From NCBI RefSeq assembly GCF_036711975.1, contig NC_091967.1:6448001-6512000 (forward strand): a DNA stretch of 64,000 bases. Reading direction: 5' to 3'. The notes under the pieces are model-generated. The model saw nothing but the letters and a program-made list of their open reading frames with translations. It searched no databases and was not told where the DNA came from. Shown here in pieces: positions 11,286 to 22,006 of this stretch (positions within the stretch are counted from its first letter, which is position 1; each line of letters begins with the position of its first letter). The translations under genes were made by a program, and so were the position numbers. Source of the DNA: Onthophagus taurus (taxonomy: Eukaryota; Arthropoda; Insecta; Coleoptera; Scarabaeidae).

Positions 11286-12160
11286 TTAATTCATAATGCA
11301 AGATTCGTAGGTAGGTATAAGATACTTTATGTTGATAAAGGCATCTTCTCCACCATACTCTTCAAGAGTTTCTAATGTTTCATTGATTATATCGGCCAAG
11401 TTTTCACCTTTTCCTTGACTATAATCAATTCCATCGCCGCAATTAACATTCCTCTCTTTGAAAATGTTTAAAACCGGTAAAATTTGTCTGTAATATGGAA
11501 CCAGGGCTTCACCAATATAATCTCCAGATTTAACAAGATGCTGAAGCACCTTCAAAGTTGAGCGCATTATAAGATTGTTTTTTGTATTCAATGCATCTGT
11601 AACAATATAAATATTGAATATATAATAAAAATTATTTCATTAATTTACTTTTGATTGGTATTATTAGTTGTGGGATGCATGGAAATATTTTTTTCCCTCC
11701 ATGGAGTAACATGTCGTGAATTCCTTGTTGAGCAATGAACATGTATGGTTCTTGAGTTTCAGAAAGTCCCTCAAATAATAATGGTAAGTAGTGGTGGTAA
11801 TCCAATTTATCTAGATCTACCTAAAATTTGAGAATAAATCAGTTAATTATGAACATACTTGGTGCTATGAATCTAAATTTTAAAAATAACCACGAATAAA
11901 GTTGTGCTTACTTTCCATGTAATTTCCTTTGAACTTGAGACACCCAACGGAAATTCACCTCTATCATAGTTCGATTTAAAACTGCTTGGTTTTGCGGGAC
12001 GAACTCGAAACGGATTACATTTTGGCGGCGGAATTACGCAGGTTCCCCTTTGAATTGCTTGTATAGTGAAAGCGGGAACCAATCTGCATTCTTTTGGTAG
12101 CGGTGGTGAATTAGGCAGTGGCTTATGAAGTGATTGACGAAATTCTTTGCCACTAACCAT
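11286..12160 (-). CDS. Pacrg: PACRG, axonemal microtubule inner-junction protein
   Basis: Three exons (12160-11912, 11820-11649, 11596-11286) give 243 residues. PACRG (parkin co-regulated gene product) binds tubulin at the doublet-microtubule inner junction and is required for motile cilia and sperm flagella. Conserved signatures run the whole length: RRGEFPL-type block then [97 protein letters not shown]. Phases 0 and 1 agree at both introns. A second, diverged version of the first exon lies 500 bp upstream. Very high confidence. Confidence 0.97.
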
Positions 12161-12670
12161 TGCGAAAAAAATAAATAGCTTTTTTTCAAGTTTTAAGATA
12201 AAACGTTCAATGAAGAAATCGACAAATTGTCAAAATGAAAGCAATAAATTTTAATAAAACAAAAACTTGGCTAACTTATTTTTTAATTCCATAGAAATAG
12301 TTGTTTCGATTTCTTTGATTACAAGATTCAATACAATCTTGGTGTTAGGTAGCATAATCTTCAACCATTAATAGAGGAAGAAACTACAGTGGTCGCCAAA
12401 GGATTGAATCATGCAGGCTCTCCGAGGGAATAAATCATCTGCAAAGTGGAAGAATCTATTGGCAGAATGCCTGCAGTGAAAATGGAAGAAATCCGACAAG
12501 ATGTATTATACGAGACTGATTAAATCAGCGAAACCACCGATATCAAATTTGCAATTAATAAAAGAAGGGCACTGCGGATGGCCAGAAAAATCAGACATCG
12601 TTCTACCACACACAAAGGGAATGCCACCGTGGACAGGAAATAATACTACATTTCATTAAACTAAATTTAC
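12161..12670. other. Spacer between the two PACRG first exons, with a decayed coding relic
   Basis: About 12,371-12,650 (+) reads as a worn protein frame with AKGLNHAGSP, VEESIGRMPAVKMEEIRQ and FAINKRRALRMARKIRH. It is broken and I cannot place its family; a retroelement origin is a guess. The rest is AT-rich and would hold the promoter of the downstream PACRG first exon. Confidence 0.35.
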
Positions 12671-12916
12671 CTTCCAACTTACTCCAGTTCTTAACGGTTC
12701 CAAAACAATCGGAAATTCACCTCTTTGATAATTCAACTTAAAGTTAGATTTTGCCGGAATTTCTTTAAACGGCGAACATTTCGGCGGTGGAACTACACAA
12801 GTTCCTTTTTGCATCGCTTGAATTGTGAATGCGGGCACCATTCTACATCCTTTAGTTTGAGGGGTTTTTGGAAAAGATTTTTGAAGACCATAACGGATAT
12901 CTTTTCCCATTACCAT
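12671..12916 (-). CDS. Second PACRG first exon (alternative exon or partial duplicate)
   Basis: An 82-codon exon starting MVMGKDIRYGLQKSFPKTP that closely parallels PACRG exon 1. Shared blocks are [20 protein letters not shown] ([20 protein letters not shown] in the other copy), PPKCSPF, NYQRGEFP and SWK at the end. Its GTAAAT donor falls after the same WK codon in the same phase 0 as the PACRG first exon, so it could splice to PACRG exon 2 and give a second N-terminus. No other PACRG exons follow it. Substitutions are mainly conservative and the frame is intact, which argues for selection. It could instead be a stranded partial duplicate. Confidence 0.8.
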
Positions 12917-13306
12917 TACTCAAAACAAATTATTAACAACTTTTTGTACGAACAGAGTGCTCTTTAAAGTTAATCCAATCTGAACGAGGATTGTTAAAGC
13001 TTTCGTGGAATCTTTATAACAAGGTTTCCGCAGTTTCAAGAGGAGTTTGATCGATTTGAACACGATACGTAACATTCAAATAGTTCTATAAATAGTACAA
13101 ATTTAAAGGATGAAAATAAAACGACTTTTTTTCTGTAATTCTTGCAAATTATCTTTAATAATATGAATCATGAATTTTGTGTATTATTGAATATAATTAC
13201 AGCTGCTTAGCAACTTGCTTGTTTTAAAGGGGGATGAAAAGTTCAACCGTCAACATAAAACCTCAATTTTACCTTAGTCATTATTTAATAATCGCCACGT
13301 TAAACC
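12917..13306. promoter_or_regulatory. Divergent promoter between PACRG-type exon and KATNAL2
   Basis: This 390-bp gap separates two head-to-head genes for axonemal/ciliary proteins. It includes a candidate RFX X-box at 13202-13214. No TATA box is obvious. Confidence 0.5.
13202..13214 (+). promoter_or_regulatory. Candidate RFX X-box
   Basis: GCTGCTTAGCAAC fits the ciliary X-box consensus RYYNYY-N(1-3)-RRNRAC with a one-base spacer. It lies 93 bp upstream of the KATNAL2 start codon, the distance typical of X-boxes in ciliary genes, and 286 bp from the divergent PACRG-type exon. A 13-base match can occur by chance, so it stays a candidate. Confidence 0.45.
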
Positions 13307-15110
13307 ATGTCGGAGTTTCTTGTTAATAAAAATAGTTCTTCTAATTTCAAAATGAAAACTGTAAAAGAATACGTAAGTTTCTCAAGTGTATTATTTGTAT
13401 ATCATTATTTTTTTTAAAATAAATATTTAGGAAAAAAGTGAATCAAATGAAAGACGTCGCAATATATTACATTTAATAGCATCGTATTTAAAAGATAGAA
13501 ACTTAATGGATTCATATCAGTCGCTATCAAACGAAGCTCAGTTAACAAATCAATACGAAGTATGTGATAACATCGATCTTGATATTATATTACAAGAATA
13601 CCAAAGTTATTACTTTACGAAATTTAATAAATATCCAAAGTTGGTTAAAAAGTTAGACGTTGATGTAATAAAACAAGATGAACATCATAAAAGGAAATCT
13701 AAAACATCGTAAGTTCTTTTAATACCTTTATGTTAAATTGTTGGATCAATACAAAATAAATTATTGATCGCAAAAAACTTTTCTAAATGGTTTTAGTTTC
13801 GTGTCGCCATCAAATAATAATTCCACAAATAAAGATGTAGAAAAGAAAAATGATTCACGATCAGCAGACGAAAACATAAAGAAATTTCAAATTGCTGTAA
13901 CTCATTTAGACACAAAAAAGGACGGACCGAAAGGAGACGGTGATATTACGACTTCGATTTTATTACAAAATAGGCTCAATGCAAAATCGCTGTGTGATTT
14001 TAAACAATACACACCTGAATGGCGAGAAATGGCTGACCTTATTATTAAGGAAATCGTCCCGAAAAACTTGGGGGTGACTTGGAACGATTGTATTGGGTTA
14101 GATGAGGGAATTGAAATTCTTAAGGAGACTCTTATTTATCCTATGAAATATCCAGGTTTATTCACCGGATTGGTAACTCCTTGGAGAGGTTTGAGTTTTT
14201 TTGATGTTTTATGAAATATAAATTTATGTTATTAATTAGGTGTTTTACTCCATGGTCCTCCTGGTACTGGAAAAACGCATTTAGCAAAAGCAGTAGCTTG
14301 CGAAGCTTCCTGCACATTTATTAACGTTCGAAGTAGTTCCTTCATTAGTAAATGGAGGGGAGAATCTGAAAAAATGTTAAAAGTATTATTCGACGTAGCA
14401 AAGTATGTTGAAGTAACCAACATATTTAAATAATAAATCACATTACTTTTAGATATTATGAACCAACAACTATTTTTATAGATGAAGTAGACGCTATCGC
14501 CAGTAAATATGAAGATGGACATGACGCATCCAGACGATTTAAAAGTGAATTACTTATTCAAATGGATGGCATTTTAAACGGTGATGAACAAGTATTTGTG
14601 TTAGCCACTACAAATGCACCTTGGTACGTAATATTAATTATTAGCAACAAAATAAAACACATTTCCTTATTAACAGGAGTTTAGATCCAGCGATTTTGCG
14701 AAGATTCGAAAAACGATTATTATTGAATTCACCCAATCTTGAAGGGCGAGCAAAACTTTTCAAACACTTCCTCAATAAGCACTCGAATGACTTTCAAGAT
14801 GAAGATTTTTTTAAAATGGCAGAGTGGTCCAGTAATTACTCAGGTGCTGATATAAAATGCGTTTGCAAAGAGGTTATCGTGGGCACAATAAGAGAAGTAA
14901 TTAACGTTCGTGATTCCAATAAAGGTTACTTTAAATAAATTTGAAATTAAAAATAAATTAACATTTTTATTTTATATTGTAGCTAATCTTGAATTACGAA
15001 AACCAAATTTGAATGATGTAGTTAAAGCTCTTCGAAAGACATTTCCTACGGCTAATTCGGTCGCTATTGAGAAATATGATAATTGGCAAAAGAAATTTGG
15101 AAGCATGTAA
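13307..15110 (+). CDS. Katnal2: Katanin p60-like AAA ATPase KATNAL2
   Basis: Seven exons (13307-13372, 13431-13708, 13797-14188, 14240-14402, 14453-14623, 14677-14924, 14983-15110) join in phase to 481 residues (human about 540). KATNAL2 is a microtubule-severing-family AAA ATPase linked to ciliogenesis and sperm head/flagellum formation. A LisH dimerisation motif lies near residues 28-60 ([20 protein letters not shown]), followed by the KATNAL2-specific [20 protein letters not shown]. The AAA domain has Walker A GPPGTGKT (about 251-258), Walker B IFIDEVDA, the sensor ATTNAPW, the RRFEKR arginine region, and [12 protein letters not shown]. The C-terminal helix is [12 protein letters not shown]. 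Introns are 44-88 bp, all GT-AG. Confidence 0.96.
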
Positions 15111-15297
15111 TGTTTATATTTTTATTGTATTTTAATGAAAAATAAATTCACAAGGGAACTTTTAAATATCACAGTGCCAAATTGGCTAAGAAGTCTTATT
15201 TCACCTTCAAATGTTAAAAATGTGAATGACCAATTCTTCTGGAGTATTAATCATTTCTTGTAGACTTCATCTCCTTAAGCTTAAATGTAATGAAGTG
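15111..15297 (+). other. KATNAL2 3' flank
   Basis: Short AT-rich stretch with AATAAA at about 15,140, a plausible poly(A) signal for KATNAL2. Palindromic repeats begin just after. Confidence 0.5.
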
Positions 15298-15690
15298 TGT
15301 TTCTAGAATGTTTCTAGTTCTAGGTCTAGTCTTATTGCAATAAAAATACGCAACATAGTGATATCTTATGCTAACTAGCGCTACCTACCTCTGTCACTGG
15401 TAGTAACATTAGACCTAGAACTAGAAACATTCGGGTTTAGCCGCACGTCTCTAAAGACGGCTAAACCCGAATGATTCTAGTTCTAGGTCTTGTGTGTGTT
15501 CTAGTGCAAAACTAAAACTAACAGTAAACTGAAAACTAGAAATATTAGGATGTAGCCCCACGTCTCTGAAGACGGCTAAACCCGAATAATTCTAGTTCTA
15601 GGTCTTGTGTTAGTTCTAGTAATAGTGTTAGTGTAAAACTAGAATTAATGCTAGACCTAGAACTAGAAAATATCCGATACGATAGATACA
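15298..15690. repeat. Palindromic repeat family, copy C (double)
   Basis: The fullest copy. It runs right arm (TTTCTAGTTCTAGGTCTAGT), spacer with ATACGCAACA and GCTAACTAGCGCTACCTACC, left arm (ACCTAGAACTAGAAACATTC), then a hairpin whose arms GGGTTTAGCCG and CGGCTAAACCC enclose CACGTCTCTAAAGA. A second left arm and hairpin follow in tandem (about 15,530-15,600), then further arms. Two near-complete hairpins are therefore joined head to tail. Confidence 0.88.
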
Positions 15691-16006
15691 GATAGTGTTC
15701 ATCATCACAAAGGCATCTTTTTTATTCATTTTTCAAAGACAGGCTTTTAAACAAGCTGATATTGAATATTCTTCTCTACAGTAAGAAGACGGTTTTAGTT
15801 GAACCATTAGTGTGTATTGTATTGATGTTGTTATTGATTCCCCTAAGTGTTCCATAATATTTATCAACTTTAAGCATCGGTTTTCGTTACCTGTCCACAA
15901 TTGTTTCCATCTCTATATAAAGTTATCTACCCCTTTGCAAATAACATCAAAATATAATTTGTATACAAATTTATTTCATTAATTTCATTATAAACATAAA
16001 TATTTA
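15691..16006. other. Intergenic, no feature recognised
   Basis: AT-rich sequence between the palindromic repeat and the 3' end of caspase A. I see no coding exon or further repeat copy in it. Confidence 0.5.
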
Positions 16007-16897
16007 TCATTTTTTTATTATTTTAGGACTAAAATACAATCCTTTTCTTAAACTACTAACATATGTCGGAGCCTGCTTCTTCAGTACTTCTTTACCATCT
16101 CCACCAAAATTATAATACGAAGATATCTTATAATTAACAATTGTGAGAATTTGACAGAACTCTAATTCTCTATTATCCTCCTTAATCATTTCTTTACATA
16201 ATTCTTTAATGAATGGTGTTCCTTCACTGGTGATGTAAGAAACATAACCTTAATTGGAATAACATTTAATTTAAAAAAGTGACCTATTATTCATATTATT
16301 TTTTTATTACCCTCAAAACAAGAATATATGACGAGAATATCGGTCATTCGTGGCAAAATAATGGATGAAATCGAACGAGAACTATCAACTTGAAGTCCGG
16401 TATCTTGTAGATTTCCACGGCAAGCCTAAAATAACAAGATAATGTTATAAAATTAAACTACATCTTTATTAATCAATTACTTGAATTAGAAATATTTTTG
16501 GTTTTCCTATTAAAGTAGTACATTTTGTAAATGGTACCCAAAGTTCGGTTGTTTGAAACGTTTGATCTTCAGCACATATTCCTACATTATTTCCATGAGC
16601 TAACATTACAACCATTATGCAATTGTACTTTTCATAATTTTCTAATCCAGCTAAAAAATACAAAATGTATAATGAAATTGTCTTTTTTTTGCAAATGTAA
16701 TTACCGTCAGTTAATTTGTTATGAATTTCATTGTATGTTTTTTGAGTACATACTTCAACATCAAATCCGTAATAATTTCCAAGTGTTGACGTTAAATTTG
16801 TAACATCTATCGAACCTCCTTCGTTTTCGGAATATAAGTTAAATATCAACGCTTTTCCTTGTTTTTCACAAGACTTATCATATTGATAGTTCCACAT
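16007..16897 (-). CDS. Divergent effector-type caspase lacking S1-pocket arginines (caspase A)
   Basis: Four exons (16897-16705, 16650-16481, 16425-16311, 16248-16007) give 239 residues, a caspase domain with almost no prodomain. The catalytic dyad is present: His83 in MLAHGNN and Cys123 in QACRG. The large and small subunit cores match caspase B beside it (TTLIGKPKIF, DILVIYS, FEGY). The two arginines that hold the substrate aspartate are gone: the loop RSGT of caspase B is EGGS here (residue 26), and the small-subunit YSFR is VSYI (residue 165). Strict Asp cleavage is therefore unlikely; altered specificity, a regulatory role or decay are possible. An in-frame stop precedes the chosen Met, so a longer prodomain would need an unseen exon. 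Tandem with caspase B, same strand. Confidence 0.9.
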
Positions 16898-17198
16898 ATT
16901 ACTTTTTACTTATTTCTTTTTAGTTTAACTTTATTTATAGCACTTTAAAAGACCAGGTTCATTAAATCGATTTTGTTTTTATATGATTAAATTGAAAAGA
17001 TGTTATTGATATCTTATCAGTTTTAGGAGACTAACCCAAGTTTGTTTTAGATTTAAACCGATGTCGTTTAAAAATTATGTTACGCAACTTAAAAAAGTAT
17101 ATAGAAATCATATCTTTAATAGTTTAAATTAGTATTTTTATAAATATAATGTTTCATATTACTAGAATAATCAACTTAAATTAATAAAAAAAAATAAA

Positions 17199-18290
17199 TT
17201 ATTGCATTGGTTCATCTTCATATTGAAAATTATTTGTTAATACTTTTCTTTTAAGATACAACGTTCTTGTTAAGCTACTAACAATAGATCCAACTTGTTT
17301 CTTATTGTGGACTTCTTTGTTAAAAGGATTAAAACTCGAGTCTTTCAACGCCATTTGTCGATTGACCAAGGTTAATACTTGTAAAATATCTTTATCGTTA
17401 TTATCGCCATATCTACTTTCCAATTCGTCGCAAAGTCTTTGTATAAACCAAGATCCTTTAGAAGACGATCTAAATGAATAATAACCTAAAAGAATTTGAT
17501 TATTTATTGAAAAATTTTTGTGTTAAGATAAATTTACCTTCGAACGTTGAATACATAACTAAAATATCGGCAATTGTTGGTATTGTAGCTAATTGTGGGG
17601 AATCAACAAAAATTTTATGTCCTGAATCTAATTTATCCCCGCGACATGCCTGAAATAAAAATTACAAAATCATTCAGAAAAATCTGAAAAATTTTCCATA
17701 CCTGAATAAAGAAAATTTTAGGTTTCCCAATTAATGTTGGACAGTTTGTAAACGGTGTCCATAAAGTTTCAATTCTATAAGAAGTATCTCTTGCATACAA
17801 TTTTCCTTTTTCACCATGTGACATTACTGCTACCAAAACGCAATCACAATCTGTGTAGTCTTCATTTGCCGCTAAAAATGATTTAATAATATATTAAATT
17901 AAGGTTTAAAATTACTAACCTTTATCTAGTGTATCGAAAATTTGGCCATACTTATAATCCATACATACAGTCACTTCAAAATCATAAAGATTTCTTAAAA
18001 CTTTTTCTAATCTATCACAGTCTAATTCAGTACCACTCCTTACGGGCATACTATTGTTATCGAATTTATAATGATTGAAAATTATTGCTTTCCCTCGGTG
18101 TTTGTGATCCATTTTGTATTCATAACCACTAAGTACAGGAATAATTGATATCGAATCTTGATTTTTTTGTGTATCTTTTGATCTGATAAAATAAAATTAT
18201 TAAAAAAATTATAGACCGAAATCTTTAATAAAACAACAAATATATATTTACATACTTTCCAAAAATATTTGCATCCACGTTATCTGCCAT
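17199..18290 (-). CDS. Effector caspase (Dcp-1/drICE, caspase-3/7 type; caspase B)
   Basis: Five exons (18290-18256, 18182-17920, 17871-17702, 17649-17538, 17485-17199) give 288 residues with a short prodomain, typical of executioner caspases that cleave after Asp during apoptosis in the cytoplasm. Key residues are all present: Arg60 in VRSGTELD, His118 in MSHGE, Cys158 in QACRG (split exactly at an intron, Q|ACRG), and Arg199 in YYSFRSSSKGSWF. The YEYKMDHKHRGKAIIFNHY opening is canonical. Short phase-matched introns are all GT-AG. It shares its exon layout with caspase A, so the two arose by tandem duplication. Confidence 0.95.
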
Positions 18291-18644
18291 TTTTGCTGTA
18301 TAAAAAATGTAGTTTTTGATACGTTAAGTATTTCAATACCTTCGCACGTGCACTACAACTTCTGTTTGACTGATTATGGTCATATTTACAGCATATCTTA
18401 TCTAAATCAATAGAGTGTTTGCTTTTTATGAAAACAAATGTGAAAATTTTGTACGCACAAAAGGCGTTTCTCAAAAGTTATCTACTCAGTTAATATATTT
18501 GTGATATTTATAATAATAAAAAGTGAAATATTAATTTTATTTTGTTTTTATCCACTATCTTCAACAAGCACCGTTTATTCCTTAAGATAATATTCTGTCT
18601 TATACATATATTTAGATATAATATTCAAATATCTCATTAGTAAT
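18291..18644. other. Caspase B upstream region
   Basis: Would contain the caspase B promoter and leader. A short 64-codon minus frame here has no recognisable features and is not called. Confidence 0.5.
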
Positions 18645-18985
18645 ATCATAAGAAGATTAGATATTGTGTGCAGAACATAACATACTGCTTGCAGAATTAG
18701 ATATTACTTCTAGAAGATTAGATACTGCTAATAATGGACCAGATACTGCTTGCAGAAGACTATATGTTACTGGCAGAAGATTACATACTGTGTTAGCACA
18801 CTAAATAGTACTTGTCGAAGACTATATACTGCTAATTGAAGACTGGATATTACTACTAATACTAAAAATAGTAGTATAAAACAGAAGACTATTTATACTG
18901 CTGGCAGAAAATTACTTATTGCTTGTAGATGACTAGATACTGCTGGCAATAGATTAAGTGTTATTGATAGAAAACTAGATGTCAT
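18645..18985. repeat. Degenerate minisatellite, AGAAGACTAGATACTGCTTGC type
   Basis: About a dozen worn copies of a 20-30 base unit near AGAAGACTAGATACTGCTTG, for example GAAGATTAGATACTGCTAAT, GCAGAAGACTATATGTTACT and AGATGACTAGATACTGCTGG. Spacing is irregular. The same unit makes up a second array at about 57,870-58,530. Confidence 0.75.
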
Positions 18986-19122
18986 TTTTCTTCAAATTCT
19001 CTCATTTTGAGGAACCACCAACAAAATTTCAAAATTAACTTTTTGTGTATGTCATAATTGTCAATATAAATAGAATTGTCATACAAATACTATAAAAGTA
19101 AATTAATAACTATTAATTAATA
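18986..19122 (+). other. Upstream region of SLC6-like gene 1
   Basis: Short AT-rich gap before the ATG at 19123. It must contain the leader of the first transporter gene; no clear TATA box is seen. Confidence 0.4.
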
Positions 19123-21439
19123 ATGAACACGAACATAAAGAAGCGAAGAAAAGTGATTCGGAAGAAAACAAAACAGCACATATATGAGTTTTTTAAGAAC
19201 CTTATAATCAATATTGACCACGTTAGTTTATGCATTAATATTACTTTTTATACATTAATATTTGTATGTTGTTGCTAGCGCGATGTTAAATTATCAACTC
19301 TGGAGTACATGATGATGTCTAACATGTATCAAATGAATGCTAATTATGTGTTTCAGTTCTTAGAATTGGCGTTAATGCACAATACTGGTAAGAAAATTTA
19401 AATATAAAATCCGATAATATACTCGAAATTTTAGTATCAATTTGTATTGTATACATCTTATTGCTGAGTACTTTAGGAGTTCCTTTCTCGATGCTCTTAA
19501 TTTTTATGAGTAGTTATTCTAGAAAAAGTTTTTTGGGATTCTGGCAATGTGTTCCTCTTTTCGAAGGTTTACTAAAATAATTAAATTATTCAAAAGAATT
19601 AAGTTTTATTGTTTTATTAGGTATAGGATATAGTGCAGGAATAATCCGATTAAGTGTTGAAGTATTCAACGTTATCCACGCTGGAATAGCCTTATTATTT
19701 TTGGTACACATTCAAGATCCGAATTTTAGTGAGTATGTGCGTAGTTGTGATGTCGCCGTGGGTACTCGATACGCACCATATTGTGTTTCACCACAACATA
19801 ACACATCTATTACTGGACAAATTTTTACATCTTTTCAAAGTTATTATAGGTTAGCGTGATTTTCTACTTTAATTTATTTAAAACTTTTATATTTATTAGG
19901 GTGAAAGTTACTTCATTTGTGAGATTTGAATCTCTTAATAACCCGATTCCAGCAATAAATTTTCCACTTTTTTTGGCTGTAACATCTCTTTGGATATTAG
20001 TATTCATTTTAGCATCACTCGGTATGAAACGTATCCGAAGATTCTTTCTTTATCCAGAATTTTTTATATTATTCATCATAATATGTTTGTCGGTGTTTGT
20101 GATTTGTTGCGCTAAAAAGGGGTCGATTAAAGATACACGACAAATTGATAACCCACTCGTTAAATTTGATGTAAGTCTTGATTATTTGGTGTTTTTAGTG
20201 AAATATAATTATTTTATGCTTTTATAGTTTTGGGTAACATTAATATTACATGCCTCTGAAATAAATTACTTGGGAAATACAATCTGGATAGGCACTATGA
20301 TGCCAAATTATTTGCATCCAAAATTTGCGGCGTTATTAAATCCTCCTATAAAAATGATGGCGTTTTTATCGCTACTTTGTATGGTGACCATTGCATTTCA
20401 AGATAATGCTTTGCATTATAAATTGGACGATATAAATTTTTTGAGTGTATCAGGTAAATTGCAATATAAAATTTATTCATTTAAAAATTATGCTATAAAT
20501 TTATTTTCAGCGAGTGATGTATTATTTATTTTAATACCAGATGTTCTTTTAAGATATAAATCGTGGCAATTCACACTTTTTTTATGGTACGGGGGATTGT
20601 GTTATTTCATGATCTTACCGCCGGTTTATACTATTATTGGATTTTTGATATCGATAGAAGATAAATTTCCCAAGTTAATAAATTATCGAATATTGTCATG
20701 TGCTTTTACTTGTGCTGTTGGGCTAATATGCACTGTTCCATTAACATCGGAAATAGGATCAAATTTATTGACGGTTTGGAAATATTGCGGATTTACTGTT
20801 TTGGTATCTTCATTGTTGTTGATTGTAAATCTTGCAATTTTCTTCGTTTACACAACCGATCAAGTTATAAACGATTATACATTCACATACAGCCATCCAC
20901 CAGAACGGTATTGGACTACTTTATGGAAATGTTGCCCATTATTTTCTTTGGTACTTTAGTATTAAAATACTAAAATTTTAAAATAATCAATATTTTTTCT
21001 AGTTTGCTTTCTTACTTGCTCTTACATTCCAAACTGGCACTGACACATCAAGTAATTATGCCAGTTTCGTTATGATGGCATCTTATGTCCATGCTGCATT
21101 AATGCTATCCCCAATTTTAGTGATGGCTGTAATTAAATTTTGCACGCATGTTCAAAATAGAGTAATTAAAGTATCATACTGGTGCATTACTACATACTAA
21201 AAGTATTGTTTAATTATTTATAGAGACTAGGTGACTTAATTCAACCTTCTCCGGAATGGGGACCAAGAGATGAAGCTACAAATTTAGCAAGGAAAAATTA
21301 TTATCCTCGAAGAAACGTTCGATTTCGAGTGAATAAACTTATATGTCAACATAAATGTTTGGCAGTTCATCAAGAAGCATACCTTAAAGAAAAGGAGAAC
21401 CAACGAAGAAAACTTGATATTTTTTTTAAATCATCATAA
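19123..21439 (+). CDS. Divergent SLC6-family membrane protein 1
   Basis: Nine exons (19123-19221, 19279-19387, 19435-19566, 19621-19849, 19900-20170, 20228-20453, 20511-20950, 21003-21161, 21224-21439) join in phase to 626 residues, the size of an SLC6 Na/Cl-coupled transporter. Family marks are GVPFSML (TM2 start), FWQCVPLFEGIGYSAGI (TM3), a Cys pair with glycosylation site NTS in loop 2, about 11-12 hydrophobic segments, SDVLFILIPDVLL (TM8), PPERYWTTLWKCC...PLFSLFAFLLAL (TM11) and QPSPEWGPRDE after the last TM. In TM1 the conserved GNVWRFPYLAY reads NYVFQFLELAL, so the Asn, Arg and Pro used for Na+ binding and gating are lost. Transport activity is doubtful. Its closest kin is the next gene. 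Confidence 0.85.
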
Positions 21440-22006
21440 AACATAAATTTGGTAATAACTCTGGTAATGCTATGTGTCTTAAATCTTACGTTTTATGCTT
21501 TTTCGGAGTCAAAACTCGTTTTTTGAGCTACTACTTTCGTTATTCATATATAACTCTAAGAAGAACTGATTTCAGTAATTTAAATTGAAGTATTGCACAC
21601 AGAAAGAAAGGTAGCTTGATGTTAAACAATTTGAAGTCATTGCATGATGATTTTAAGTATACAGAGTGGCATAAAAGTTTGGAATCCCATTATTTTATGA
21701 GGTTCTACATTGACTATCCTAAATTTCTATACCAGCTGGAATCAATAGTTTTGACACTCTGAGATAAAATGATAAAATGTTAAAGTTTGCACCTGACAGC
21801 AAATAAATGTTCTAGTTGTCTATAAATTATTTTTGATTAATATATAGGCTATTAACAGCAATTTGAGCTGAACTTCAAAAACATCAACATTTTTTTTTCC
21901 AAACAAACACTCGTAGTCAAAAAATCGTTATCAATGTCAAAATCAATGTTATTGTCAAAAATAATTTTTAATCATTCTCATTAATAACACAAAGTATATT
22001 TAAAAG
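21440..22006 (+). other. Spacer between the two SLC6-like genes
   Basis: AT-rich, no coding exon. It must carry the 3' end of gene 1 and the promoter of gene 2. A small repeated TCAATGTCAAAA/TTATTGTCAAAA motif occurs near 21,932-21,962. Confidence 0.5.
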
